NCBI RefSeq assembly: GCF_009017415.1
Contig: NC_092409.1
Span: 2,666,001 to 2,730,000 of the forward strand
Origin: Aspergillus flavus
Taxonomy: Eukaryota > Ascomycota > Eurotiomycetes > Eurotiales > Aspergillaceae
Length of the DNA stretch: 64,000 bases
Reading direction: 5' to 3'
How positions within the stretch are numbered: position 1 is the stretch's first letter; the number at the start of each line of letters is the position of its first letter. The notes beneath the pieces are model-generated. The model was not told the origin of the DNA. It worked only from the letters and a program-made list of their open reading frames with translations, and did not search any database. A program made the position numbers and the translations under genes. This document shows, piece by piece, positions 1 through 11,600 of this stretch.

Positions 1-441
1 TCTCCTCCGGCTCCATGGTCTCATCTGCAGGGTCATCGTAGCCTTTCCATTTCACTTGCAGGAGGAGAGTTCCCTATCTCAGCATTAGCTATGGTAACTC
101 TGTTTGCGACAATGCGATGCGAGAAGGTATGATTATGCGCACATTCTTGGCGAAGTCATGACCGAGAATCTTTTCAACGACATAGCTGCTCCTGTCAGCG
201 CCGATCGTCAGTGGTCGCTGCGCATCGTAACTCACACGCCCTCCTCATCTTCCTCCTCCACCTCCTCATCATTGTCTTCCTGGTTTTCGGCGCCTGAGTC
301 ACGGTCTTCTTTCGCGTCATTATAAGGGATAGATTCTCCGGTCGACTCGTCGTCGGAAAGGTTTTCTACGGGCGCTATGCGATTGTCAACTCTACGCGGG
401 ATCTCAAGTGCGACCAAGTAAATTTATCACATACGCGGCAT
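1..441 (-). CDS. Heterochromatin protein 1 homologue (HepA/HP1-type chromodomain protein), 3' part outside the window
   Basis: HP1 proteins bind methylated histone H3K9 through a chromodomain and compact chromatin in the nucleus. Read on the minus strand, exons at about 389-236, 185-143 and 74-1 join in frame. They give an acidic N-terminal segment (runs of D and E), then YVVEKILGHDFAKN, then GTLLLQVKWKGYDDPADETM. This is a classic chromodomain with the aromatic-cage Y (YVVE) and W (VKWKGY). The gene runs off the left edge, so the hinge and chromoshadow domain are not seen. The start is uncertain. A 7-nt first exon at 441-435 (M-P) joined through a 45-nt intron (434-390) keeps the frame, whereas the longer reading begins at a TTG and has stops upstream. 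It is divergent from CCT5 across about 420 bp. Family assignment is firm; the orthology and the start are inferred. Confidence 0.82.
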
Positions 442-858
442 TGTTCGGCGAAAAGAAGACGTGAGTGCGAGAATTCGAGAAAACAGCTTGGCAAATGTGA
501 TTCAGAACTTGCTAGAATATATTGCTATGTCAACCTTATGGAGACTGGCGCTCAGAAGGAATTGATGATAATGGTTGCTTTCAATGCTACTTAGAACGGG
601 CGAGTCGCGCAGTCGCGTGAATGTGAATTGGCGCTATACCCGATATGGAAAGAAGCTCACTAGCCCAACTGGGACATCAGAACATCTCCAGAATTTCTAA
701 AAAAGACCCCGTCCAGTGTGAAAGAGTGTACAGGCCCCTGAACTCCCCACGTCGCTTTGATAACGTACTCTGGGGAACCATTCTTAAACTACCGTTGCGT
801 GTCTTGCGTTCTCCAAATTTTTTGAAATTGGACTCCTGCCGTGTGGCAGACCGACAAA
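442..858. promoter_or_regulatory. Shared upstream region of the HP1 homologue and CCT5
   Basis: This 417-bp stretch lies between the two divergent start codons and must hold both promoters. I see no convincing TATA box and no gene in it. Confidence 0.5.
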
Positions 859-3088
859 ATGGCGATGCGTATGTCTTCCGTGCCCCTCATTGGAAGTCGA
901 TGTACTAACGTTTTCAATCTCCTCTATATAGAGCTTGATTTGTCTCAAGGTAGAATCTTGCCGTGATATCAATGATCATATGCCTTCGGAGTCTCCGCTG
1001 ACAGTCCGACAGCTTCTGTGATGAAAGATGAACAGGGCCGGCCGTTCATCGTCGTTCGAGAGTACGTTGCGGACCAACACTTTTAATATGCGGAGGATTA
1101 CAATTCTCTCAGGGCAAATAGCTGATATGATGGATTTTGATAGCCAGGGAAAGAAGAAGAGACAACACGGCACCGATGCTGTGAAATCACATATTGTTGC
1201 GGCCAAAACCGTTGCCAACATTGTCAAGACTTCTCTGGTATGATTTGGACGTGGAATTGCCTTTTTGACAGCATCTAAGAGCGATATAGGGTCCTCGTGG
1301 TCTTGACAAGATTCTTATTTCCCCAGATGGCGATATCACCGTGACCAATGACGGCGCAACCATTCTGTCCCAGGTTCGTCCTCAGTGCCGCCGCCGTTCA
1401 CTTGATGATGGCTAACTTGGAGGTTTCTGAAGATGGAAATCACAAACAATGTTGCTAAGCTGCTAGTAGAACTTTCAAAGTCTCAAGATGAAGAAATCGG
1501 CGATGGAACAACGGGTGTTGTCGTCCTGGCGGCAGCCATGTTGGAGCAGGCATCTGACCTGATCGATAAGGGCATCCACCCAATTCGGATCGCAGATGGC
1601 TATGATCAAGCCTGCGAGATTGCCGTTGCAGAGCTCGATAAGATTAGTGACGAGATCCCTTTTACCAAGGAGGACACTTCCAACCTACTGAAGGTTGCAA
1701 AGACTAGTCTGGGCAGCAAAATGTACGACGGTGATTCCAGCTTCGTTATATTGCCCGTCTCCGATGCTAATGGTCGTTAGTGTTTCCAAATCTCACGATC
1801 AGTTCGCCAAGATCGCTATCGATGCCGTCCTCTCCGTTGCTGATCTCGAGCGTAAAGATGTTGATTTCGAGTTGATCAAGGTCGACGGAAAAGTGGGCGG
1901 TGCTCTCGAAGATTCTATGCTCGTCAAGGGTGTTATTGTCGATAAGGACTTCTCTCACCCTCAGATGCCCGATGAAGTCAAGGATGCTAAATTGGCAATT
2001 TTGACCTGCCCGTTCGAGCCCCCCAAGCCGAAGACGAAGCATAAGCTTGACATTACATCGGTTGAGGAGTTCAAGAAGCTGCAAGATTATGAAAGAGAGA
2101 AGTTCACGGAGATGATCCAACACCTGAAAGACTCTGGAGCCAACTTGGTTATTTGTCAATGGGGTTTCGATGATGAAGCAAACCATCTCCTTCTTCAGAA
2201 CAATCTCCCAGCCGTCCGCTGGGTTGGTGGTCCTGAGATTGAGCTCATTGCTATTGCCACGAACGGTCGTATTGTTCCTCGCTTTGAGGACTTGAATGCA
2301 GAGAAGCTTGGAACAGCAGGTAGTGTCCGGGAAATGACGTTCGGTACCACCCGCGAGAAGATGCTTGTTATTGAAGATTGCGCCAACAGCCGTGCTGTCA
2401 CTGTCTTTGTGCGTGGTAGCAACAAGATGGTCAGTTCACTGTACAATCAATTTCACTTCACATATACTAACATTCTCTCAGATCATTGATGAAGCTAAGC
2501 GATCACTACACGATGCTCTCTGCGTTGTACGTAACCTGGTGCGAGACAACCGCGTTGTGTATGGTGGTGGTGCTGCTGAGATTGCCTGCTCTATTGCCGT
2601 GGAAGATGCCGCCGTCAAGGTATGTCACACATCGACTTAGGTTACGTCTAGTCTAATAAATCCTACAGAGTCCCGGAATTGAGCAGTACGCCATGCGCGC
2701 CTTCGCCGATGCCCTGGATGCCGTGCCATTGGCACTCGCTGAGAACTCCGGTCTGAGCCCGATTGAGACGCTTGCCTCGATCAAATCTCGCCAGGTCAAG
2801 GAGAAAAACACACGGTTGGGAGTTGACTGTATGATGACTGGCAACAACGGTACGCTTCACGATCATTTAAAAGTAGGAATGATACTAATGCCCTAGTCTT
2901 AGACATGCGGGAGCACTTTGCTATTGATCCCCTGATTGGAAAGAGGCAACAACTTTTGCTCGCGACCCAGCTCTGCCGTATGGTCCTTAAGGTGAGTTCT
3001 GCGTCTCTACAGCCATGATGGAACACGAACTAACAGAAGGTAGATTAACAACGTCATTATTTCCGGTGATGATGAGCAGGAGTTCTAG
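859..3088 (+). CDS. cct5: T-complex protein 1 subunit epsilon (CCT5), cytosolic chaperonin subunit
   Basis: CCT5 is one of eight subunits of the TRiC/CCT ring that folds actin, tubulin and other cytosolic proteins using ATP. Eleven exons (859-868, 932-949, 992-1061, 1144-1237, 1290-1373, 1433-1722, 1781-2429, 2482-2619, 2669-2849, 2903-2991, 3044-3088) sum to 1668 nt, or 555 aa, close to yeast Cct5 (562 aa). Diagnostic segments are [20 protein letters not shown], the ATP-site motifs NDGATIL and [36 protein letters not shown] and the C-terminal NNVIISG. The start MAMQLDLSQ rests on a 10-nt first exon, an 18-nt second exon and a 42-nt intron, so the first three junctions are the least certain part. 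Downstream junctions are supported by continuity with the yeast protein. Confidence 0.95.
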
Positions 3089-6000
3089 ATTTCTTGTATA
3101 CAACTCGATTTTGATGGCCAAAAGTGAGACTTTCGGTTGTGGTTGTTGATATCACACAGTTCATGCCATGGGTAATTAGTTGGTTGGTGCCTATGTAAAA
3201 CATGGCGAATACATAGAAGGTCCGTTGCAACGAATGAAAGAAATGAACTTGAATGATGTTCCTCCTCGGTTGTCCCATATACCGTGGGTCTATCAGATCT
3301 TGCCGACTTCCGTACCGCACCACGTACTTGCCATCCAGCGCCCTTCTCTTGTCCTGAGAAAGAAGGCCACCCATCTCATTGTACCCTACTTACTGCACAA
3401 CCTTAGAAGTGAAGCACTCGAAATCACCCGTCCCAATTCAGATGCCACAGCCACTGCGAGTCATGGCCAATCGAAGTCAACAATCCTCTTAAAGTTCCCA
3501 TATCCATCACCTGGTCCTTTCTAGATGCCTAACGAGAGTCCAGTAGCCTTCCCAGCATCACCAACAACCATCATTACTACTCTTATCAAAACCATCGGCT
3601 AACATCAAAACCTCCCAAACACTCCCCCCACTCACTGACGATCGGCCGAGAGTGGTTATTACCGTTCATCGATCTCAGTGATATGTAATAAAGTAAGATA
3701 GATGAAAGACATTCTTGGCCCCAGCAGAGTCATCCGACTCCCCTACGCCCCAGACTACGGTACTTCACTCGCGTCCCAGCATCTCGGGCACCGTCACCTC
3801 GGGGAATTAACTAGGACTCCTGTCCCTTTTTCTTTTCGCCCTATTTCTTTTTTTGGCAATGCAGGAGTCAGATGACGATGGTACAGTAGTGGTTTTCTCT
3901 GTAGTCGGTACCGTGCAGTACGACGCGCCGACGCAGGGAGACCAGGTTCATGTGCTAAGGTAATAGCTCATGTTCATCGTCGATCGGGGATCTCCGATGC
4001 TCAGATTCCAAGTAGTTTCTAGGTACAGGGTACTCGGTACATCTACTTTGATTGTAGGCGACGTCATACTCCGATGCGGTAAATTCCGGGTCGGGCCTCT
4101 GGCCTCTAGATACCCTACTACTTAGTAAGGATGAGGGCTTTAAATTTACTTCTAAAAGGGGGAGGACGGGGCGGGCCGGGATGGAAGTCTTTTATTGTCA
4201 CGATATATGATAGCATAATCCATAGCCCCAAGCACTGTTAAGCGATGACTGTTTACAAAACATAATCATGGGGTAACGTGATTCAGGGGCAGTTTTTCAG
4301 TAGCAGGTCACACGGAGTGTTCTTTTCTTTCATTCCGCTTGTCCGGCTTTGCCGGTGTGAGGGGAGAAAAAAGTACTTCTTCCTTTTTTCTTTTCTGCAT
4401 TTTTGTATTCAGGTCGGTAGCTATCGTTTAGCTTGTCCCGCCATCGAGGCTTTGCGTCGCGTGGAATTGTAAACCCTGTCCCGCGGACTCGTGGTCTTAA
4501 TCCACTAGGGACATGTGAAGGGGTAATACAATATGTGGAGGGATGAGAAAAGGTTCATTCTTGTGGGAAAGGGAGGGGGGGGGGGCAGGCAATACGATGT
4601 TGCATACAGATAGATGGACATGTTAGTGGGATCATCTGTCACGATGGACAGATCCACTGTACCATTTCCTCGGGTAGGTTGTCAGTCGATTCGTCTTTGT
4701 CAGAAAAACGAATTTGACAGCTCAGAGTCCCAGTAAGTCATTTGAGGAGTTGTTGTCCAAAGAGTAGCGGATAATGAATGATTATGCAGGAGGGAGTTGT
4801 GTAACAGAACTGATGACTGTATATACGAGTTGTGCTATTCTAATCTTCTCCTTCCTACTTCGAGTATTCTTAGCGGATAAAAAGGATGGTACTAAATCAC
4901 ACAGGCATTAATCTATTTACCTTTAATCGACACCACCCAATCAAACCCACATGGTCAATCAGGACGGACGGATTTGATTTCCTGGTCCGAATCCTGAGCC
5001 TAAGATAAGCCTATTATTAGCCTAGTCCGGGACGATTTGAGAGAAAAGCGCGGTACTAATCATGATCATCGTCCATGAAACAGCGAGTGAGAATGGCCCC
5101 GGGGGACAAAGTCGAAGATTCAGATGACCCGACGTTGGCTGATGCGGCAGCTTACCATATGGTAAGAACAACAACAATTTGACACCTCTCAATTCATACT
5201 ACGACTTGCCCCCTCCCCATCCCCACCGCCTGACTGGACTTGCATGATACCTAGACGCCAATTTTCATTCTAGACCTAGCCGATCCACAATAAACGCAGC
5301 TGATTCATGTCTTTTCCCCCGTCCCAGTGCCGAAGTCTCCACCCGATCAGCACAGTTCCTTTTCTCCCCCAGATGTCCTGCGCCTGCCTGCTGGTAAGCC
5401 TCGCTCCATAGCTGCCTATCTGGCGCCGCCAGCACCGCCTTTACCCCCCTTGAAAATAGCCCTCCATGATTTATTTTTGCTTCCCCCATATCACATGGAT
5501 GGGGGAGGAGCATTGACGTGGCCGGAATCTGTTCGCGGTGCTTAAGACCTGATCCCGTCCCGCGGCACAATAAAGAACCCTTTGCGCTTTCTCGTGACAG
5601 CAAGAAGACAAAGGCGTCAAACGACGCTGTGCGCAGGGCAATCGACAGGCGAAACAGTTGGGCATATTTTTATGAATGCTGGTTCCATTCCATACCGCTA
5701 CTTCTCATGTTGGTTGATCGCTGTTATCACACGACTGCGGTGAAGTATTGTATCGGATGCATTTCGTCAGCATTCTTATTTACTTTTTTTTCTGTGTCCG
5801 CCCCTTTAAGCGTCGGCTATCGTAGTTTAATTGGTAATGAAATGTTTGGTATATAGGATACAGCTGTCTAGGTTTTTCTTGTCTTGTGTATATTTTGTTT
5901 CTGGCCAAAAGTACGTGGTAAGATTGAGATGTTCTAGTTCTCATGATCAACGTGGAGTATCTCGATGGAGACGCATGAGCTCATGCATGCATCTCCAGAT

Positions 6001-8200
6001 ATAGACATGGACGTTCCATACAATAGATCAGTATTAACTGATATTGACTAGGGAAAGGGACACAGTTTAAAGTCGTGGCTAGCCAGCACCCTTTACTCAA
6101 AATACAATGATGTATAGTGGTATGATATATTTATTGGATCTCTAATGACAAGATCAATTTCAAGTAGCATCAAAACAATCCAAGCTCTACGGAGTTTTCC
6201 ATATCCATGATTGGCGAATATAGCCCCCCTACTAGTACACAAGCGCTTATAGAGTAAACTGAGAACCGACATTGGCCCTTACTATTTGCCCTTCATTTAC
6301 CTCGACTATATCTACCTATCCAATGAAAGAATTGAAATGCCGAAACAGGCAAGAGTATCAGATCTAACCAAGACAGCCCCTACCTTCTAACGTGAGATGC
6401 TGTTATTAGCCATTTGCACATGAATACTAGACAGAAGCATTTGCGCCATTTGATAACGGATGACGTCCATCAGTAAACAATTGCTTCGACAGATATACAC
6501 ATTGGGTAAAAGTTTCATATCGTCATCAGCGCATGAGTTAGTGCAAGACATCGTCATCTAATGGAAAAAAAAAAAAAGTTTCGGCCACAGTATCCACTCG
6601 ATCTAATGCTTATCAAACCACACCCAGCCAAGTGCTTATAAAACTAAATGCCGAGTCATCTCCACATGATTTCAACGAACAAGGACCTGACTCATCGGTA
6701 GTACCATTCGTACGACATAAAGAAGTCATAGACCCTGGTCATCGAATATTCCAGGCCTATTAAATGGCAGGTAAATCTACGACTTTGACAGTGAAAGACG
6801 ACGCTACCCAAGCATAAGCTCTAAGGACAGGGACTAGGTATCCCTGAGGTTGGGATACGTGGTATACTACCGAGTCATTCGTACAACCTCCAATATCTGT
6901 TTAGTCCAATAATCGACAGTACTCCCTGCATAACCACACGCATCTCGAACAGATCATTACCCACTGATACCACAGATTCACCGGGCAACACTGTAGTATA
7001 ACTATAAACCCAGAAATGACTCTTGAACCTGCATGTAATATATTGAATTAAATGCATAGGAAACCCCTTGCCATTCGATTCCGTAAACGTACATATGATC
7101 GACACGGCGGGTCCATCAAGTCGACCAACAAATCGGCAGGTACTCGGGAGGTAACAGAGCATTCCTGTGTTCCCAAAGACTAGGACACAGTTCAATGCAA
7201 CGAAGTTAAGTTCGTGGTTCGGACAAATGAGCCTCCCAATGAGGCGTCTAAGATTACATCGGTGGCATGTACGTATGGTTGCACGTATCGATGTATGGAT
7301 ACACAGCTGTCATTTTGTTCGCTGCTTTGGTGTTCGTTCCTGGTCCCGCAGAAAGATCGAATGAATCAAGGGATTTCCCCTCCCCATCCCACCATTCCGA
7401 TGCCGATATTTGATTTACTCGCCGACCAGCCAGCAAAATTTCCCATGAACCAGGACGAGGACCTGTCCTACAGTGCATGCGCCATTTACGGGATGCATAC
7501 TCGTGCATTCTACGTCCGTCTTCTCCAGACTCTGTAGTTTGTAAGCGGTGTGAGGCTATGGTGGGATCCATTCAGCTCCATCGAAAAAACCTGGGGTAAC
7601 TATTTAAAATTGTCCGTGAACGTGCAGCACATTTCCAATTACACCGACCAGCAACTCTTACCTAATTCACCAACCTATGCATTACTAGTTGATAGAATGA
7701 CAATTGGAAAAAATGAACAATCCTTGCGATCATCAATGTCCGTGCCATTCATCAAGGAGGGAATGAGTTGCGATACGTTCGAAACGGCAAACAGACGACG
7801 AATCCGGCATGGCAAAACGAGGACACGGCCCTCGATGGTGTGCAAGGAGCAGAGCACGACAAAAAATACTACGTCGTACCTAACCTTACTATTGCGGAAA
7901 ATCAAACAGTCGTCCCGAGAATTTCTTCTCCATTTCAACAACCCTCTCCTTGTTTCAAGGATCATGGAAGCTACCTGTAGACTAACGGCTCCCCTGACTA
8001 AGATCGTCCTTTGTTCGGGGTTTAGCCCGCGATCCGCGTAACCCTTGCATCCGCCTTAAGGGGAGGAGACGAGGGTTAGAGCGAACCTGCAAGATCACAT
8101 AATTGACCACTAGTTCCATTTTCTCGAACAAAGGACAGGTTTCCAATCTGTCTATTTGCTATATGCTAAGACCTTTCGGGGTGGGAGTGAGCTATGTACA
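3089..8200. other. Long gene-free stretch downstream of CCT5
   Basis: About 5.1 kb without a supportable gene. It holds only short, mutually overlapping open frames on both strands with no recognisable domain. It has simple-sequence spots, for example a G run near 4569-4584 and an A run near 6564-6577. Pyrimidine-rich patches could belong to untranslated or promoter DNA. No tRNA or rRNA signature was found. Confidence 0.5.
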
Positions 8201-8202
8201 TA

Positions 8203-8685
8203 CAGTAAAACACCGTTATAAGCAACCCCGATATGGGGACTTTACGCGTTATAAGCAATCTAATATCGATTACCATACAAAATTCCTTAAAACCCCGATA
8301 CAGGGAAATTTCATCAATCTGTCTAATTCTCCATACAAAATTGCTTATAAGGGAGTAAAGTGGATCCTCTTGACCAAGTATATAATTTTTTAAAAAATAT
8401 GTAAAGATCATGTGCCCTACTACTTTTTAGTGTTTTTAGATTTAAGATCTCACCCGTACAACACATCAACAACTAAAATATATATATTTCTCTATTACAC
8501 TATACCTTACTATTAGAATACCATTAACTACGCAGAAAGATCGTTAAATATACAATATAAAGTATATTTACTCCTTAAAATCCTGATTCCCACTATTCTA
8601 TATAGATATTTCAATATAAGAAATCCCCCGATATAAGCAATCCAGGCAGCCAGCTCAATTGAATGCTTATAAAGGGGTTTTACTG
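8203..8685. mobile_element. MITE-like element with Tc1/mariner-pogo-type ends
   Basis: The left end reads CAGTAAAACACCGTTATAAGC and the right end, on the opposite strand, reads CAGTAAAACCCCTTTATAAGC, so the two ends are imperfect terminal inverted repeats of at least 21 bp. A TA dinucleotide flanks each side (8201-8202 and 8686-8687), as expected for TA target-site duplication by Tc1/mariner/pogo transposases. The 483-bp body has no transposase frame and is AT-rich between about 8380 and 8600. A TTATAAGCA-like motif recurs at about 8215, 8248, 8341 (reversed), 8631 and 8664 (reversed). This fits a non-autonomous, transposase-dependent element. The family name is inferred from the ends and the TA flanks only. 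Confidence 0.8.
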
Positions 8686-8687
8686 TA

Positions 8688-11600
8688 GTTGATGTTGATC
8701 ATCGCAAAAAAAAGTTGGCCGGGGATGCGGGCCCGAGAGCAAATATGTGGAATGTGACTGCTCGAAGGTACACAGTTACCTTTGTTTTTGTTCGGTCTTA
8801 TTTTGACTTTGGACGTTACGCTTGGGTGTTTCTGAAGGGATCCAGAACATTTGTGAATAAGGCGAAACATATCTAGCTTTTGAATAATGAAGATCTACGT
8901 ACGCAGTCCTTTATTGTTGTTGTTGGACATCTAAAATTTGGGCGTATCTGACACAAGTATTCTGCTCCTTGTCACGCCTGTATCCCTTTGGCCCTGAAAA
9001 CGGTTAGACCCCTTAGAGCTGATGACACTGCTACCTGTGCGCCAATTCAAGCTTTAAGCTATGCATATCAGGAATTCGAATAGAAGGGGCATCTGAAACC
9101 TCTTTTATATATATGTAGGGCTGGACTGGCCGGGATCAACATGAGAATGAATGTGCGTACGCATATTCATGCCTTCTGCTTCCGGCTCCCTCGATGCTAC
9201 CTCGTCGATCAAGGACACACCAGTTGGTTTATGTTCTCAAACAAGAGCAATGGTGGCCATCTGGCTCCTTTGTTCAAGTCCTGGGTCCTGCCCAGCCACA
9301 ACAATACCAAATTGGCCGGCAGGGTCCAGACATTTCTCTGACCGACCTGTCGAGAGCACCTGATGCTGCAGCTGTTTATAACTACTCTGCACGGAATACC
9401 TTGTTTAGTAGACCGCGTTTTAGAGACGCACTATGTATGCAAGTATGCAAGTGTGCAGACGCGTTCGTAAGAAGGTCGGACTGAAGTCCTCCGTTATCTA
9501 TACAGATACTATTGTCCATCCCTCCACTGCAATTGGGATGTTATCTGAGGATGGCTATTGAATACCGGTGAACATATCGGGACTATCACCTGTTTGAACA
9601 ACAGCATACATCGGTCTCCTTACTCTCCGTACAACGCCATCATCCAAGGCATCCTGGAACACCTGACTCATGAGCAAGTGAGCGAGACAGAGACAAGATA
9701 CTCCGTTCCCTCAACCGCGGCGCGGCTATGGTGAAAGGGGGGTGAAAAAATATTGACGTCTTGTCAACAGGGATAATGCACCTGTCTTCAAAAGCAAACG
9801 TCATCAACTCCCTCCCGTCGCCATATTGGAGTAAGTCTAATTGATCATCTACCGCCCCGATGACAGGCGCTTTTGCCTCCTTCTCTCTCGTAATGCCGCG
9901 GACCGACCCCACATCATGTGACAAGGACCTGTTCTTGTGACTTTCTTAAATTTTTCGCCACTAAGCCTCTTCGATCCTTCCACCTTTGCCCCCACGTTAA
10001 AGGGGCAGGCAATAGAGACGAGGAAGTAGGATCACGGACACAAAAAGTCGTACGAGTTACGCGGTACTAATGTACCTGTACCGAATAGTTACAGTTTGGT
10101 GAAGAGGTAATCCATGTATGTATACCTGGACTACATGACCCGTTGTTAATTGCCGGTTTACTTCCCCCCCAATATTGACTCCGCTCTTCGCCACATCGAT
10201 AGTTGTCTTAATTTGGACCAGACTTTCACTCAATATCCCTCAGTGAGGCTGGATTTGGTTTGAGGTTTAACTTAGGTATAGCTAAGTTTTGAGACCGTTT
10301 CTCATACAGAGCGAATCGAAGAGGATTTAAATTTTTATTATTAAATCAAGGGAAAATGCCTCTAACCGTGAGTTTTCGGCAACCTATCCTCGGATCGAAG
10401 GAAAATGAAGTATTCAGTAAAACATATGCAAGCGATTACTCTATTCAATTATTCAGTTTACCTCGATCTAAAAAAAATTATAAACATTCAAGTCCATCGG
10501 GCGCAACTTTGGCAGTCAACGGGTAGAACTTATTACCTCAGAACGAAATAACCTTCTACATAGACTCTACACCGGACACATGGGAAAAAAGCCATGTCAA
10601 GGAAGGGTCACCTGGAGCCCGAAGAGTGGTTGGTTGAGGAAGCCCGACTCTGTTTTGGTCACCGACTTCCAATTGTATTCTCGAAGGTTACCTTTTCCCC
10701 TTTGTCCAGACCATTGGGATCATGGGGACTTGCCCGGTCGGGGGTTTCAACATCTTTGGTTTTGATAGAAGTTAAACAGCGGGAACTTTGCTTTTACCTT
10801 CCCTCTCTCTATCTCTTCGCGGTAGAGGAAGAGTATATCTACGTTTTCGAGGAGTTGAGACATAAAGTAAAATAAAGTACGGATTTAAGAAATACGGGGT
10901 CGCCGAACATCCCCATACTTTCTCCATCTAAGCTTAACTAGGTTCTATAGTACTCATCATGACTACCAACTACTATCCGGACCATTAGTCAGTCCATTAG
11001 TCCATTAGTCTAACGTAATAGAACATCTCCCCCAGGCCGAAAATAAAAACTAAAAATTAAAAATCTAGATAGGTGAAGAAGAAAAGACAAAGTGCTCAAT
11101 CGAAGTACCTAGAAATGCAGCAAGAATGTCAAATGTAACCATCATACGTATACCAATTCTTCTGGAAGAGAGGAAAAATCATAATCAGAAATCAAAAATC
11201 TTGCTTGACTCTCCCCTTCCCGGTAGGCCCTGCAGCAAGCACTACACCTGATACCCTTTGAACCTGTTCAGCGGATTAAGGCGCAGCTACGTGGCTCGCT
11301 CTCTCTCGTCACCGTGGAACGATTACGTGCATGGATGATGGGCAGCTGAACAGCTTTCTCCCGATATCATCATCTTCACCATTCATTTCCATCTGTTGAC
11401 TGTCCCACGAGTCTGGTTGCATGTATGTAAACAGTTTGAAGAGGCGAATTTCCACAGAACGGGAAGTTTAAGATCCTGTCCTTGGTTGAAAAGGGCAGTG
11501 AGGTAAATGCTAATTTATGTATTTTAGATTTTTGGTGGAGGTTTATTCTCTCTGGATTCGCTAACTGCAAGGTTTGAAGTCTAGTGATGCCGACGCTATT

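Noticed and set aside
7550..8041. 163-codon open frame
   Set aside because: It overlaps open frames on the opposite strand, has no recognisable motif and no plausible splice partners. Probably chance.
9141..9484. Three overlapping plus-strand frames of 66-96 codons
   Set aside because: All three frames are open together, which reflects low stop density, and none has a domain I recognise.
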